A stretch of DNA of 64,000 nt from Thamnaconus septentrionalis (GCA_009823395.1 CM020513.1:10931001-10995000), one strand, 5' to 3'; positions 36,083 to 49,917 are shown, counted from the first letter of the stretch. The notes: generated by a model not told the origin, from the letters alone. Program-made: numbers and translations.

Positions 36083-37819
36083 GTTAGTGTGGAGTTACAC
36101 ACACCGCAGGTCATTTCACATCAAACCTGCAGCAAACTTGCCATGCAGCGTCAAACTCTGGCATCAGCGACTATCAGACCAGGAGGGAATTCCGGGAAGC
36201 TCGAGCCGTCCAGGAAGTCCTGCCCAATAATTTCCTGTCCTTCCTCCTCCGTCCTCACAAACCTCATTCTCACTTTGCCCCCCCCATACACTGGACAAAA
36301 AAAAAAAATTGCTTGTATTCCCAAACGGCGGCCGTCTAATTCACTGCTTTAGATGTGATAATCATTTCTTACAATTCCGCGCCTCAAATGATTCAACGGG
36401 GATCAAATCAGTAAGTGATGGTGATGGTTTTTTTCCCTCTCTGAGCCTTTTTTCCCCCTCGCGTTGCTTTCATCTCTCTGCCAGTGGCCTGAGAAAACAA
36501 ATGTAATTTCTGCATCTTTGGAGGCGCTTTGGAAATTAAATATTGAGAAACGCTCCCTTACAGAACCTCACCGAGGCTCAGTCTCTGTCTCTTTGAACCT
36601 AAAGGGTGTATGAGGACCAGAACAGTCCTTGCTAGCTGACTGATTTTTTTTCTTCCCCTCTGAGTTGCAAAATCGAAACAATAATAACACCACTGTTCAC
36701 GCTACAAAAAATAAAATAAAAGTCCCATCCTCCTCCTGAGATCAATCTGCCCCGCGGCCGCTGTTTGCTGCCAACAATGTACATATCGGTGCATCCCCGC
36801 CGTCCCATTGTTGTTGTCTGTGGCGGGTCGCTGATCCAACAAACCCTCCACCCACGCTCCTTCCCTCCCTCGCGCAGTTTTATCTGGTTACAGTACATTT
36901 TGTCCAGCTGTCACTGTTGATCTTAATGACATAAAGGGAAGTGCTGCGCGGCGGGGCATTTCTTGCTGTGTGCTAATGATAAGGGGGGGGGGGAGTGCAC
37001 ACCGGGGTACGGCTGCTTATCAGGTGCGTGTCCCTGCGTGGCCTTGCAACTGTGCATGGGTGTGTGTGTTTGTGTGCTCGGAGCAGTTTGCACAGTGGAC
37101 GGCAGCGGTAGTGCAGCCGCGTGGGCCGAGCTAACAGGTGCTATCGGTTGTTTTTGTTTTTGTTTTGTTTTTTACGGCCGGCTCCTGTTTTCCACCGCGC
37201 ATTGCTAAACACGTTTGCCAGCTACGTCGCACGTTGGCTTTATCTTTGAATTCTTTCTTTTCTTTTCTTTCTTTCCTCTCTGTCTGTCCATCCAGCTCGC
37301 TCTGCCTTCCTCCCAGTCTCTCCTCTTCCTCCTCCGCCTGTGTGTCTGGGTTCAGCGCCTGGTTAAGCTGACCTGGCAGCGCAAACAAGGCATTTTTTTT
37401 TTTCCTTTTCGTTCACACAACGGCTGTTTTTTATGGCCGCGCTGGCGACGTGAATAGCGGAGCCCCTCCTTATCTCCGCCGCGGTCACGCCGGTGGCGTT
37501 CCAGCTTTGCTTTTCAGATTGCCAACGTTAATATTTCATCCCGCGAGCGGCGGGCCGCGGCTCCGGCGGGATCCCGACGTCCTTTCGTCCCTCCTATCAG
37601 TTTGCGCAAATGTTTTGCCAACGCGTGGACATCTGTGCCGCCGGCCCCCGGGTGTCCGTTCCTGCTCGTGTACCCGCCGCGCATGTGCTCCCGAACGAGC
37701 GCCGACGGAACGTGCCACCTCACACCTAGCGCAACATGCTGTGTCTGGGGCTGCTTAGAGTTCCAGGAAGGCTTGTTTTCTTGTTTTTGTTTTTGGTTTT
37801 GGTTCTTTTCAAGCTGACG

Positions 37820-37820
<1 letters not shown>

Positions 37821-37872
<52 letters not shown>
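37821..37872. repeat. (CA)26 microsatellite
   Basis: Pure CA run that begins a roughly 420-bp field of alternating purine-pyrimidine sequence (see 37905-38242). Confidence 0.95.
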
Positions 37873-37874
<2 letters not shown>

Positions 37875-37904
37875 GCTTTCATAACAGCCTCGCGGCTGAT
37901 GAAT

Positions 37905-38072
37905 ATATGTACACACACATATACATGTGCATGTGTGTATATATACATGTATATATACAAGTGTATACATACATATACATATATATGTGTATATATACAT
38001 ATATATATATACAGTATGTGTGTGTATATATATACATACATACATACACATATACATATACGGTATATAAAC

Positions 38073-38109
<37 letters not shown>

Positions 38110-38242
38110 ACACATATATATGCCTTATGTATATCTATATCTATCTATATATAGATATATATGTGTATATATCTATATGTATGTATGTGTATATATGTAC
38201 ACACACACATATATATATTTATATACACGTGTGTGTGTGTGT
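37905..38242. repeat. Degenerate (TA/CA)n field
   Basis: Mixed ATACAT, TATATA, TATCTA and GTGTGTAT units over about 340 bp, with a purer TA segment at about 38080-38105 and a closing GTGTGTGTG run. The long open frames on both strands (Tyr-Ile-rich) come from the repeat. It is probably an old, expanded and mutated dinucleotide repeat. Confidence 0.9.
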
Positions 38243-39126
38243 ATTTGTGTGGTTTGTGAGGGGCATCTGAGCCGGTCAGAAATCTGCAGTCGGGATGTTT
38301 GCGAATGCTGATGGAGCGGCAGCCCTGCGTGACACTTCCTCCCCGCGAGCTCGTCTGATGCATTATTCTATAAATAAGCTCAGATGAGATGAGAGAGCTA
38401 AAAACGCAGACGGGCTGGTAGTCAATAGTCGTCATGGGTTTGGCGGGGGGAGGGCGGGGAGAGGAGGAGGGACAGACGTCGTGTGCGGCGTTCGGAGCTC
38501 CAGCTCACCCGCCGAGAGGCTGAGCTCATCCACGACGCCGGAACACGCAGGTCCTGGCTGCTCCGCGCGGACAGCGTGTGCTTCCTTTGTTGCGCCGCTC
38601 ACACATTAATTTAACCTCTAACGCCAGCCGGCCCTGCTGCAAGTGTTTCCCCCGAAGCCTTTTTGGATGCGTGATGTGGAGGCGGCGTACAAAAACGCTC
38701 AAACTGCAAATTAGTGTCAGTAGCTTCTGAAAACGCTCAATGGGAAATTGGATTGTTTGTTTGTCAGCTTAGCTCTGCCCGGTGTCCCCTCCGCCAGGTG
38801 TTGCCCACCAGACGAATTCAAGCCATCCCATTCAAGACTCTCCGGTTTGGTCCCGCCCTCTGGCTGTCTCAGCTGAGGATGGGAGGGTTTGGCGGGGGTC
38901 AAAGGTGCAGCGGCCAGTGGCCCCAATAACCAAATGCAAACAGCACGATGACGGAGTTAATGCTTTGTCTAGACAGTCAGGAGTTCCTAGGTCACCAGCC
39001 AGCTTTGGCTTCAACCGAGACCGTCAGACCTGCACACGTTGGGGTTGGGGTGAGGTGAGGTAGGGGGAAGTTGTCCAGTAAGAGGACAGGGACAGGAAGT
39101 AGTCCAGATATATATACCCGCTAGAT

Positions 39127-39175
39127 CAGCGTTCCTCAACTGGTGGCTTGCAGGGCTGGGTCGCAGCTTTGCTCC
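39127..39175. mobile_element. Truncated SPIN-like hAT terminus
   Basis: CAGCGTTCCTCAACTGGTGG followed by GGGTCGCAGC resembles the left end of the element at 42482 (CAGTGGTTCTCAACTGGTGG). No matching right end was found before or after the adjacent (TA)n run, so this is a solo terminal fragment. Confidence 0.5.
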
Positions 39176-39221
39176 AGTTTCCATTTTTCTTTTTTTTTAA
39201 AGAAGGGATTTTAAAATCTAA

Positions 39222-39224
<3 letters not shown>

Positions 39225-39300
<76 letters not shown>
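39225..39300. repeat. (TA)38 microsatellite
   Basis: Uninterrupted TA dinucleotides for 76 bases, the longest pure dinucleotide run in the window. Such runs extrude cruciforms easily and are often mis-sized in assemblies. Confidence 0.95.
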
Positions 39301-39305
<5 letters not shown>

Positions 39306-39308
39306 TTA

Positions 39309-39415
39309 AAGATAACATGTTTATTTATTTATTTACTTAGGACAATGCACATCAATGGACATGTCAGCAAAAGCATCAATATGACTATGCCGGAGTTAGC
39401 ATATTAGTTAGCTAA
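39309..39415. repeat. Possible retroposon-tail fragment
   Basis: GTTTATTTATTTATTTAC then TTAGGACAATGCACATCAATGG and GCCGGAGTTAGC resembles a widespread fish repeat that reads GGACAATGCACATTAAT...CCAGAGTTAGC. The class is uncertain and the match is from memory. Confidence 0.4.
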
Positions 39416-39898
39416 TTTTAATCAGATATTTAGAAACAATACATCATATTTACACAATACACTTTGACAAATAGATCAAACATGCAAAGATCTTACCAAC
39501 TGAATTAGTTCCAATTCATTACTCATGAGAGCAGGTCTGGTTTGTTATTAACCACTGCTCATTCAATTCAATATTTTCAATCATTTATTGACTAGACCCC
39601 TCGGCAGGTCCGCCGGCGTCCAAAGGCATCCTCGTCCGATGGCCTCTGTCAGCGGAGAGCGAACGACGGCTTCAATCATGGGCGAGCAGGACAGAAGCGG
39701 GTCACATGCGAGGGCCACTCGCGGCCACGCTCCGCTCCCCTCACGCCTCCTCCCGGCCTCACATGGCCTCGCAGAAACGGCCCTGATCCCCCCAAAAAGA
39801 AGATTAACGGAGTCCTGACGGAGCCGTAATCTCTCGCTGGAAATGCCGAGCGCTGCCTTTTTTTAACGCGGCGCTCCCAAACACAAAGAGAGAGAGAC

Positions 39899-40219
39899 AG
39901 AAGAAGAAGGAGGAGGAGAAGAAGGAGAAGAAGAAGAAGGAGGAGAAGAAGGAGAAGAAGAAGAAGAAGAAGAAGAAGGAGGAGAAGAAGAAGAAGAAGA
40001 AGAAGGAGGAGAAGAAGAAGGAGGAGAAGAAGAAGAAGAAGAAGGAGGAGAAGAAGGAGGAGAAGAAGAAGAAGAAGAAGAAGGAGAAGAAGAAGAAGAA
40101 GAAGAAGGAGAAGAAGAAGAAGAAGAAGAAGAAGAAGAAGGAGGAGAAGAAGAAGAAGAAGAAGAAGGAGGAGAAGAAGGAGAGAAGAAGGAGAAGAAGA
40201 AGAAGGAGGAGAAGAAAAG
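39899..40219. repeat. 321-base uninterrupted polypurine (GAA/GGA) tract
   Basis: Every base from 39899 to 40219 on the + strand is A or G, built from GAA and GGA units in changing order. The complementary strand is pure pyrimidine, explaining the long Phe/Ser-rich reverse frame. Long mirror-symmetric polypurine tracts can form triplex (H-) DNA and stall polymerases. It lies in intron 1, 3.1 kb upstream of exon 2. Confidence 0.95.
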
Positions 40220-40921
40220 TGCCGTCCTTCCTGGCGACGCTTAATTGCGAGTGTGCGGCCGCCACATCCACGCGCGGCGTTCCGGCGGTCTCGCTAAACG
40301 GAGCGGCCGCGGCTATTGAAGGCGTTCCAGCATTGTGAAGCGCACAACAATACAGCAGACCTTTCAGAGTCGCTCTCCTGGCGCAGAGTTGAGAAATTCA
40401 AATAAACTTCAGTATGACATTTGCAAGGAAAGGTTCTCTCACCGCGTGTGTTTGTCTCGGTCAGTGGGGGTGGTCTTTTTATTTTTTATTTTTTGCCTGC
40501 TTCAGATAATAGGAGTATAAATATGTTTGAACTTCAGTCTGGCCGGCGAGGGATTCATGGCGAGCATCTAAACGGTCACATTGTGGATTGTGTACGCCGG
40601 CATGAGATAACATTCCAGCCGTGTGACCTCTCACTCTCTGGCTCATTCTGTCCTGCGTCCAGCACGGGGGTCTTTATGTTGGCCTCGGTCCTCCTGGAGA
40701 GTGTTTTCCCAGATAAAACGCTCTGAAATCAAGATTTCTTTTTTTTCCGACGTCGAGGCCGTTTTCAACACATCGCTATCAAGCGACGACCTTTCCATCG
40801 CGCCGCAAATCTTGACACTCTTTTGTGGCGCGACTGGGTTTTTTTTTGCGAGCCCCTCGAGCTGCGTCACCGTCCCGCCTTAGGCGCTGGCATTTTCTAT
40901 AAGAGGCGCAAGCTAGCTCCG

Positions 40922-40960
40922 TGTCCGTCCGTCCGTCCGTCCGTCGTCCGTCCGTCCTCC
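40922..40960. repeat. (CCGT)n tetranucleotide repeat
   Basis: About nine CCGT units with one imperfect spacer (CGTCGTCC). No gene overlaps it. Confidence 0.85.
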
Positions 40961-42275
40961 CTTCCTGTGCGACTCTCATCCGTCAAGGCTCCCAGCGGCG
41001 GCGTTGACGCCACCCCGTGACGCAACCCCATCATTCAAATTATTTTTAGCGTAAAGTCCAGGCACAGGAATTGGTAATCCAAGGAGTGACATCTGGCCTT
41101 CGGGGCTTATGTGATTAGCACAGAGTCTTGCCCCTAATAGCGTAGCGGACGATCTTCATTACCTCGCCGGGCTGAAGCTGCAGCGCAGCGTTCGGTTTGC
41201 GGACGGCAAATTTTCTATATATTTGTGCGTTTGCGCGTGTACGCGCCACGCGTACGCAACATGTTTAATGGCCGCGACGTCGCAGGCGCCGGCCGAGGGA
41301 AACGGGCGCGCCTGCTAGCAAAGCGCTTAGAGCCTCGCCGGAGCTTAACGGTGAGCCCTCTAATGTGCAGCGCGGCTCCAATCCGGCAGCATTAGGGCTA
41401 AGACCAGATGACCACGCAGATAGCTGGCGAGCCCAGCCGAGGTCGGGGAGTAGCTGGGGGGGGCGAAAAAAGACTTCAAAAAATCCTAAAGAAGAGGAGG
41501 AGGAGGAGGAGGAAGGAGAGAAGAGGTTAGAGGAGTTAAAAAAGACAAATGACGCAAAGTGGAGTGGAGGGCTGCCAACTTCCTACTAAATTAATCATCA
41601 TCACTGCTCAGAGGGCTAATAATGACAAAGCGCGGCCTCCTCCCTGCTCCAGGTCCGCCAGCTCCTCCCGTCCTGCGGGGGGCGACGGGCCTCTAATTAC
41701 GTCTGAGCGGAGCAACACTTCCCACCTCTGAAGACGCCTGTTAAAACACACAAAAAGCAGCGTTTTTTTTTTTGTTTTTTTTCTTCCCTCCCCCTCTCTC
41801 GCTGCTCTTAACCGGCAAACGTTGTTTGCGCGGATTGATTGTGTTTGTGTTCGAGCTCCGACCGTTAGCGTCCCGCTTGATCAGAGGCGGCGGCCAGGTG
41901 GAAACTCTTAGTTTGTTTTTTTGTTTTTTTTTGGCGGGAAAAACCCCATTTCAGGTTTTTTTTTATTTTGGCTGGACGTTATTCTAATGTAGCGTGACTC
42001 GCTTTCCTATAATCTGTGTGTGTGTGTGTGTCTGTAATAATCATTTTGCCGTTACTGACAAGCCTGTTTTGCAGAGTAGAGAGGGAGAGATAAAGAAAAG
42101 GGGGGACTATTTTTGGGCGTTTGTTTGCTTGGAGAGGCTTTTGCTTATTCTGAGGCAGCTCGTTCCCAGGAGTTCAGCGCACTGAGTGTGCGCGCACTGC
42201 AGATTTTTTTTTTTTGCTTTTGTTGTGCCGTCGCCGGGATCTGTAGTTGAGAGAGAGTTCATTGCCCCCACCCCC

Positions 42276-42306
<31 letters not shown>
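42276..42306. repeat. (CCG)n trinucleotide repeat
   Basis: About nine CCG units after a C-run, in intron 1 about 1 kb upstream of exon 2. No exon is recognised here. Confidence 0.9.
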
Positions 42307-42481
42307 TCTCACAGCCACTTCGGGCTCCGGCCGGGCTCCCCCCCCCCGCCTCTCCCTGAGAGCTGCGTCACGCGCGGCCAGCTAGCCGGTCAGGGTCGCC
42401 TAGCGAAGGAAGGAAATTGCTATCATTCCTTTTCCTTTGTGTTATATTTTTGTTGTTTTTAGGTTTTTGTGTTGTGATGAC

Positions 42482-42789
42482 CAGTGGTTCTCAACTGGTG
42501 GAGTCTCAGGACCCACATTTTTTTTCCTTATCATGAAGTTGCAACCCAAATGTATTCCACAGCACTCCAATTAAACCACAAATATAAAACCGCTAGCCCA
42601 CTTTCTATCATGCCTCGCAAATAAATGATTGAAATTGTTGAATTGTGGGTCCTGCAAAATAAAAGCCCAACATTTTCTTTAAAATCCCCTGAAACAAAAA
42701 AAAGGCAAACTGCTGGCAAAGCGGCGACCCAATCAAAAACAGCTCCGCCACCCACTTTAGGGTCGCGACCCACCAGTTGAGAAACACTT
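42482..42789. mobile_element. SPIN-like hAT MITE 0.5 kb upstream of exon 2
   Basis: The left end CAGTGGTTCTCAACTGGTGG and right end GGGTCGCGACCCACCAGTTG then AGAAACACT form inverted repeats of the CAG-GGTTCTCAAC type known from SPIN/hAT elements. Flanking octamers GTGATGAC (42474-42481) and GTGTGGAC (42790-42797) agree at 6 of 8 bases, as expected for a decayed hAT duplication. At 308 bp it has no coding capacity. It sits 492 bp before the exon 2 start. Confidence 0.75.
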
Positions 42790-43281
42790 GTGTGGACTCT
42801 TTCGTTCGCACCGGTCCTGCAGATGGACGGAGTTGGAAAATGCCATTTCCTCTCCTGCGCTCTGCATATCGAGGCCTTCTTATCTTTCCTGCCAGATATT
42901 CTTCACTCGTGCTTTTGCGTGCATGAAAATAAATATCAGCGCTTTTTTTAAAGAAATAGCCCCACTCTCACTTCCTTCGAACTTTAGTCACAGGCCGTTT
43001 CACATTGTATCTGCCGCCGTCCACCGCCGCCCATTAATGTCAGAGCCAGATATGCCCGGTCAGAATGTGAGGCGACGCACCGCCGTCTTCAGGGGGGCTT
43101 TTTACGCCGCTGACGCATCAGCGAACGCCCGTGGAAACGACCCGCTCTGACCCCCCCGAGCTGTCTTTATTTAAAGCGTGTCGCTCGTGTTTCAGACGCT
43201 CTCAATTTTCTAACATCTCGTTTTCCCCCCGCCCACCTCCCCCCCGCCCCCCACCACCACCACCTCTCTCTCTCTCTGCAG

Positions 43282-44523
<1,242 letters not shown>

Positions 44524-45377
44524 TGAGAGCCGCTTGCTACTGCTTCTACTACTGCTGGGTTTTGTTGTGAGATGGAAAGTCAAGAATCCCTGATTGACAC
44601 GTTTTCCCCCAACGCGAGATCTTTGTTTTGGGTTTTTTGCGCGGTCGATGGGTTTTCGATTCATCTCCGCTTTTAAAAGGAACTATTTTCTCATCCTCGT
44701 CGAGCAAAGTGTTTGGCAGAGCGGCCGCGTTGGCTCGGCTTACGTCTCCTCTCCGCTCTGATTTCCGCCGCGGCTCTCTGCGCGCGCTTTACCGCCGACG
44801 AGCTTGTCCAAAAATCGAGTCGCTTTGATGATCCTCGCTATCGAGTTGTTGGTCAACTCTCGCGCAGTCGGCGTCAGAGCCGAATTTGAAAAGGAGGAGG
44901 GAGAGGCGCTCGGCTGGCGAAAGTGCTGTCGCCCCCGTCCTTTTTCTCGCCGCGGGTCTCACGCACGCTAGGTGGACGGGCGCCTATCACGTTTGGTGGC
45001 AGGCTGCCCGCGGGTTCTCAGTTCGCCTCCCCTACTCGCTTACTCGGGACCCTCGCGCTCCCATCAGTGTCCGCTGGCTCCCATTTCGCCCCGGGGTGGA
45101 GATGAGGGGGGGGGGTTAGCCTGAGTTCCCCTGTAATATGTGCCTGTAATCCACACCCGCCGGGGCCCTGCATTAGAACCAGATGAGTCTCCGGGAAGGC
45201 CTCGACTTCCTCTCCCAACCACCTTCAACAGCCTTCACTTTTTTTATTATTATTATTATTTTTTTTACTTCTCAACCGTTGCAAAACAGCGCGTTTTTTC
45301 TCTCGCTGCAGAGGCGGCAGCACCGGGGGTTAAAAAAAAAGCTGCGTGAGGAATTTTCAACATGTGTGTGCACGGAG

Positions 45378-45379
<2 letters not shown>

Positions 45380-45430
<51 letters not shown>
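45380..45430. repeat. (GA)n microsatellite
   Basis: About 25 GA units, followed 50 bases later by the long GT run at 45481. Confidence 0.95.
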
Positions 45431-45433
<3 letters not shown>

Positions 45434-45478
45434 TTTGTTTGAGACTCGTGGCATTTTTCATGGCGCTGTGGGAGGAAC

Positions 45479-45480
<2 letters not shown>

Positions 45481-45537
<57 letters not shown>
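45481..45537. repeat. (GT)28 microsatellite
   Basis: Uninterrupted GT for 57 bases in intron 2, about 1 kb after exon 2. Confidence 0.95.
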
Positions 45538-45538
<1 letters not shown>

Positions 45539-46119
45539 TGTCACGCACGGCCCACAAACGTTCGCTCAGACAAACACACGCCAGGTGGTCGGCCCCGCGA
45601 GAGCGCGAGCGCGGGGCCCGGCTTTGAAAAGAAGGTTTGTGGCCCCGCTGATCTTAACGGCTTTGCTCCCGGCATTTAAAATATGCAACGCCGAGGAGCG
45701 CAGTTTCCTCTTAAAACCACAAAGGCGGTGAAACGCATCCGCGCGGCTTCATCAGGAGGACCCGCGTGCTTTTCAACCTGCGTCACCCGCCGAGTGTTGC
45801 GTACGTCCCCGGGGATTATTGGCCCGAGCGCGTGGACGGGGTGTAGCGAGCGGCCGTTTTGCGGGTGTCAGTAGCGCCTCCATCTGCAGATAAAGACCGC
45901 TAATAGCCTGTTGCTGCCGCAGCCGGGCCGCGGGTCAACTACTTGGGGCTGGAAAAATGTTCCTGTTTGTCGTCTCTGGGAGTGACAAGCGGTGGAGAGC
46001 GAGGGGATCATCCCTTCGTTTCCTCCCGGCCGGCGTAGGAAGGGCGGAGGGGAGGTTGACGTTGACCGGAAAATTACCCACTAGCCGCGGGAAAACTCCA
46101 GACCAGTGACCCTGCGCTG

Positions 46120-46120
<1 letters not shown>

Positions 46121-46158
<38 letters not shown>
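46121..46158. repeat. (TG)19 microsatellite
   Basis: Pure TG run in intron 2. Confidence 0.95.
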
Positions 46159-46162
<4 letters not shown>

Positions 46163-48776
46163 ACAAACAAGTACGTTGGTGCATTTGTACAGTGCATCAG
46201 GGCAGTACAGGCTTACAAACCTGCATGGGACCTCGCCAGGTACTTCCTGGTTTCCCGGTCCCAGCGTGCGTGCACGTTAGGTTCACTGGCAATTTGAAAT
46301 TTTCCGTAGTTGGGCCCCGCAATAAAGCGGCAACTTGTCCAGGGTCCAACCGTGCCGCGTGATAGTCGGCAGTCACACTTGAGTGCAGGAGAAGCTGAGG
46401 TAGGAGACGGACGGACGGATGGACGGACGGAGGCGTTTTGTCACTCGAAGATGCGTTTGTGTTAGCTTGAAGAGCGGGACGCCGCCGAGATGAAACCAGT
46501 GTTGGTTTCAAAGACAGACCTCAGGGGAAGACGCAGGCGACACGGGCGACGCGGGCGTCTTAGCGTCGCACTTCAGTTTGGGCAGCAAGAAAACGAAACT
46601 TTGCCGGCGGGTTGAATCGGCGGTGAGTTCAAAAGCGCCAAGGAGTGCGTCAAACAAACTTTGATGATTGGAGATGAGATGAGATGAGATTTAGCGCGGA
46701 CGGTTTCTCTTTCTTTCATGCCGACGACGCCCCTTTTTTTTTTTGGCCGAGGGGGGTAAATATTTGCACTTGCAGGCGGGACGTTCTAGCTAGGACCTGC
46801 AGTGTCGTCGTCTTTAGCATTAGCATTAGCGGCCCGTTTGTTTTTTTTTATGATCCTGCGTACATGTTTTGGCTAGGAGAGGTGAAATTGAATAAAAACC
46901 GCAGAGACTCTTGAGAGCTGCGAGTTTCCGTCTCCCCTCTTTCGCCAACGAGCTGCTCTGTCGCTGCAAAAAAAAAAAAAAAAGGAAAGCCGACACACTT
47001 TCCGCTCCTGCTCTCACGGACGGGGGAACGAGGGGGGCTTCGTGGCCCGCGGAAGTGTCGCGGACAGCCGTGAGGCCGTGCGCGGCTCGCAAATTACTTA
47101 TGGATTTTCCACAAGGTTGACTCATGCAAATAAAACGCGGGTCGTCAAGGTAGAAGGAGCGACGCGCCACTCGCAGGAACGCGCTTGAGGCGTCTCCGCT
47201 CTGTTGGCTCGGCCATCCAGACTCGTGTTGCTGAGCTCATCTGTCCTTGTCACAGGTCCGTCTCTCCGGCACCTCGACACTTGGGGGGGCGGGGGGGGGG
47301 GTTGCCTTGTGCTTTAATGCAGTTCTCTCCTTTGTTATTCAAATATGTTTTTGGTGGTCGTCCTATTTGTTCTGCACAGGCGTCTTGGCCCCTCTTTTTC
47401 TTTCTTTTGTGGTTTAGATCAGTTCATGTGCGGCCCCCTACCTCTCTCCCCCCCCACCCCCAAATCCCAACTTTCCTCCTCCTAGCGGTTTGCTAATGAT
47501 GTAACAGATAATCTGGCCGGTCCAGGCTTACCCTGTGCAAAATAAGGGGATTATTGTCTTGTCCCGGTTGAGCATGTTTGCCCTATTTATCTCATCGCGT
47601 AAAGGCCATTACATATGTGGAATTTAGAGGGAGGGATTTTTTTTTTTTTAAATTGTCCCAAGTACACATTCATTTTCTTGAAGCACTTTAGTTCCCGGTA
47701 CTTTCGCCCTGTACCGTGGTGGCTGTTGTTGGTTCTTCTCCTTGTGACGGGCGAGCTAATAAACAACCAAAGCTAATTTGTCTAATTGTGGGAAAAAATC
47801 ATGTTCCTATACACTAACAGAGATGGTTGTCAGAGGGCCTTGGCGCTCAGTATTTTTACGAGGGCGGTTACTGCAACGCTCATAAAGTGCCAACTCGCAT
47901 GGAGATTAGGAATTTGGTTTTAATGGCCCATGTCGAGGCTCCTCGACTATTTTCTACTTTCTGAGAATGCAAAGAGCTAAAATAGCCTGAAAGAGTAACT
48001 TGACTGCATTCGTGTTCCTCCTCAGGATTGCTCGTGATCACTTACAGTGTTGCAGTTCACTCTGCAGCTGGTGTACGTGCAGTCGAGTGGCTCGCTCAAT
48101 CACCGTCAGACAAGAGGACGGAGCAATTTCCCCTTCAGTAATTAGACGTATCAATATTAACAGCGCAGTAGTCTCGAGCTGCGACGGCGTACTTGGCGCC
48201 ACCTGCCCGCGCGAAAACGTTACTTAGAAAACGCACGCGTTGCCGACTCCGCATCCCCAGGGGACGGGGGAGGGGCTCGTTGTTGTCACCAGGGCTCCGG
48301 AGCGGCCGAGATGCTCTCATAGCGTAAAGGCCAAAGTCCTCTGGCAGTAGAGATCCTCCCCAGATGGAAACTTCACCCATAAGCTCGCATGGTGGCTGCT
48401 CTGCATTTTCTCCCTCCGCTTTTAGAGGCGGGACATTTGGCCGCGGAGATTGGCAGCCGGCGCTACAGACAGGATCTCCTGACGGGGGGCCCCCGGCGTC
48501 TCGCGTTAGCTTTAATAACTGATGAAATATGTATCTGTCTCCGTCGAGGGCAGCCGCTGGGAGGCGGCTCCAGACACCCCCGCCTCAACCCCACCCCCCG
48601 GTGAAAGACGAGCTCGGGCCCCACCTGTCTATCGGCCTCGCTATCTTGTTGTTAGCGTTGCGCAACCGCACCGACGGGGGTGAGCGTTCCAGCACATTTA
48701 GCCTGCCTCCGTGCCAAAACATCAAGGGGGCGCTTTAATGAACGAGGTTGCTATTAGTTACTGCTCTGTGAAGCGT

Positions 48777-48812
48777 GCGTGCGCGCGCGCGCGCGCGTGT
48801 GTGTGTGTGTGT
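48777..48812. repeat. (GC)n-(GT)n compound repeat
   Basis: About nine GC/CG units pass directly into TG units, an alternating purine-pyrimidine run with high Z-DNA potential. Confidence 0.9.
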
Positions 48813-49614
48813 TGCAAAACGTGAAAGAGAGCTTGGTGAACGGCAGGATTGGGTTGCGACGCGTGAAAGAGATAAACTGGGCGAAAGAAAGAAAGAAAGA
48901 GAAATGGAAAGAGAAGAAACGCGGTGCAGGTGTTGTTTTTGTGCAGATTGAGCAGCTTGATGGTTGAAGAGAGCGAGGTCGGGGGGTGGGGGGGGTGGCA
49001 GAGGTTGCTGTTTTGCAATCACCCGACTCCTGCAACTGTGCTTCTTACATTCCCTCCAGCAGAGACAGATTATCGTCGTTAACAATGCAAATTAAATTGT
49101 ATTGCATTCGGACGGCTCCTGCTCCTGCTGCTGCTGCATGCAATTCAAGTTGCTGCTCTTCAGGCCACTTCCTGGTTCGACTCGCTCTTTAATTTGCCTC
49201 GCGGCCGCTTCAGCTCCCGTCCTGCTGCTGCTGCTGCGGGAGCTGCAGGAGCCGTCAGTTATTACAGGCGACGCGCCGATGGAAAGAGGAGCCGCCTTAA
49301 AAAATGCTAATGGCCGCCGCTGCGATTCACTTGTTTGCTTTTTACGGCCTGTCGCAGCGCCTTAACACGCATGACTGAATCTTAATACCCCCCCCACCCC
49401 AATCTCCAATATGCCGTCCGTCCACGCGTCTCCTCCGCGGAGACGGCTATCTTGCTAAGCCAATTAGTCACCAAAGCATATTGCGTCGGAATGCACTTCA
49501 GTCGGCCCCTCGCTGTCACTCTGGCAAACAGTGAGAGGGGACGTATTTCAGCGAAACTATCGACGGGCTGCCCAGATATGCACGTTGGTGTTTGTGTTTG
49601 CATTGCGTCATGCT

Positions 49615-49617
<3 letters not shown>

Positions 49618-49655
<38 letters not shown>
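49618..49655. repeat. (GA)n microsatellite
   Basis: About 18 GA units in intron 2. Confidence 0.95.
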
Positions 49656-49661
<6 letters not shown>

Positions 49662-49917
49662 CTCCGGCGATAAGACGGCTTTTCCGAGTTCCGCCGCATC
49701 CCCCGTCTCATCCTCGCCTCGCGCTCTTTGTTCTCCCTCCCGCGGTTCAATTTCCATACATTTCCCTCGATGCTAAGCTGACAACAAATTAAGCCGCCTT
49801 GATAAAAACGCAGCGAGACGCCGACTCCGGTTCGCCCGGGCCGTCTGGCTCCTCCTCCTCATCCATCGGTTTGCGTGAAACGTTGAATTTTTTCTTTCCG
49901 TTTTTTTTATACCCACC

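Larger units (their letters stand above)
24941..43281 (+). other. hipk2 intron 1
   Basis: Intron of 18,341 bp with a GTAAGA donor and an acceptor preceded by a pyrimidine-rich (CT)n tract ending CTGCAG. No other gene is recognised inside it on either strand. It holds a ZBED-like hAT remnant (30479), a Harbinger element (33579), TACTTTTAC-type repeats (31849, 34607), a SPIN-like hAT element (42482) and the main microsatellite field (37.8-40.2 kb). Two 161-codon open frames on opposite strands near 27052-27784 match no family I know. Long first introns are common for genes of this kind and often carry regulatory DNA, but I cannot identify enhancers from one sequence. Confidence 0.85.

Noticed and set aside
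37514..38311. Long Tyr/Ile-rich open frames on both strands
   Set aside because: Produced by the CA/TA repeat field; present in several frames at once.
39804..40271. 155-codon Phe/Ser-rich reverse frame resembling a membrane protein
   Set aside because: Translation of the polypyrimidine complement of the GAA/GGA tract.
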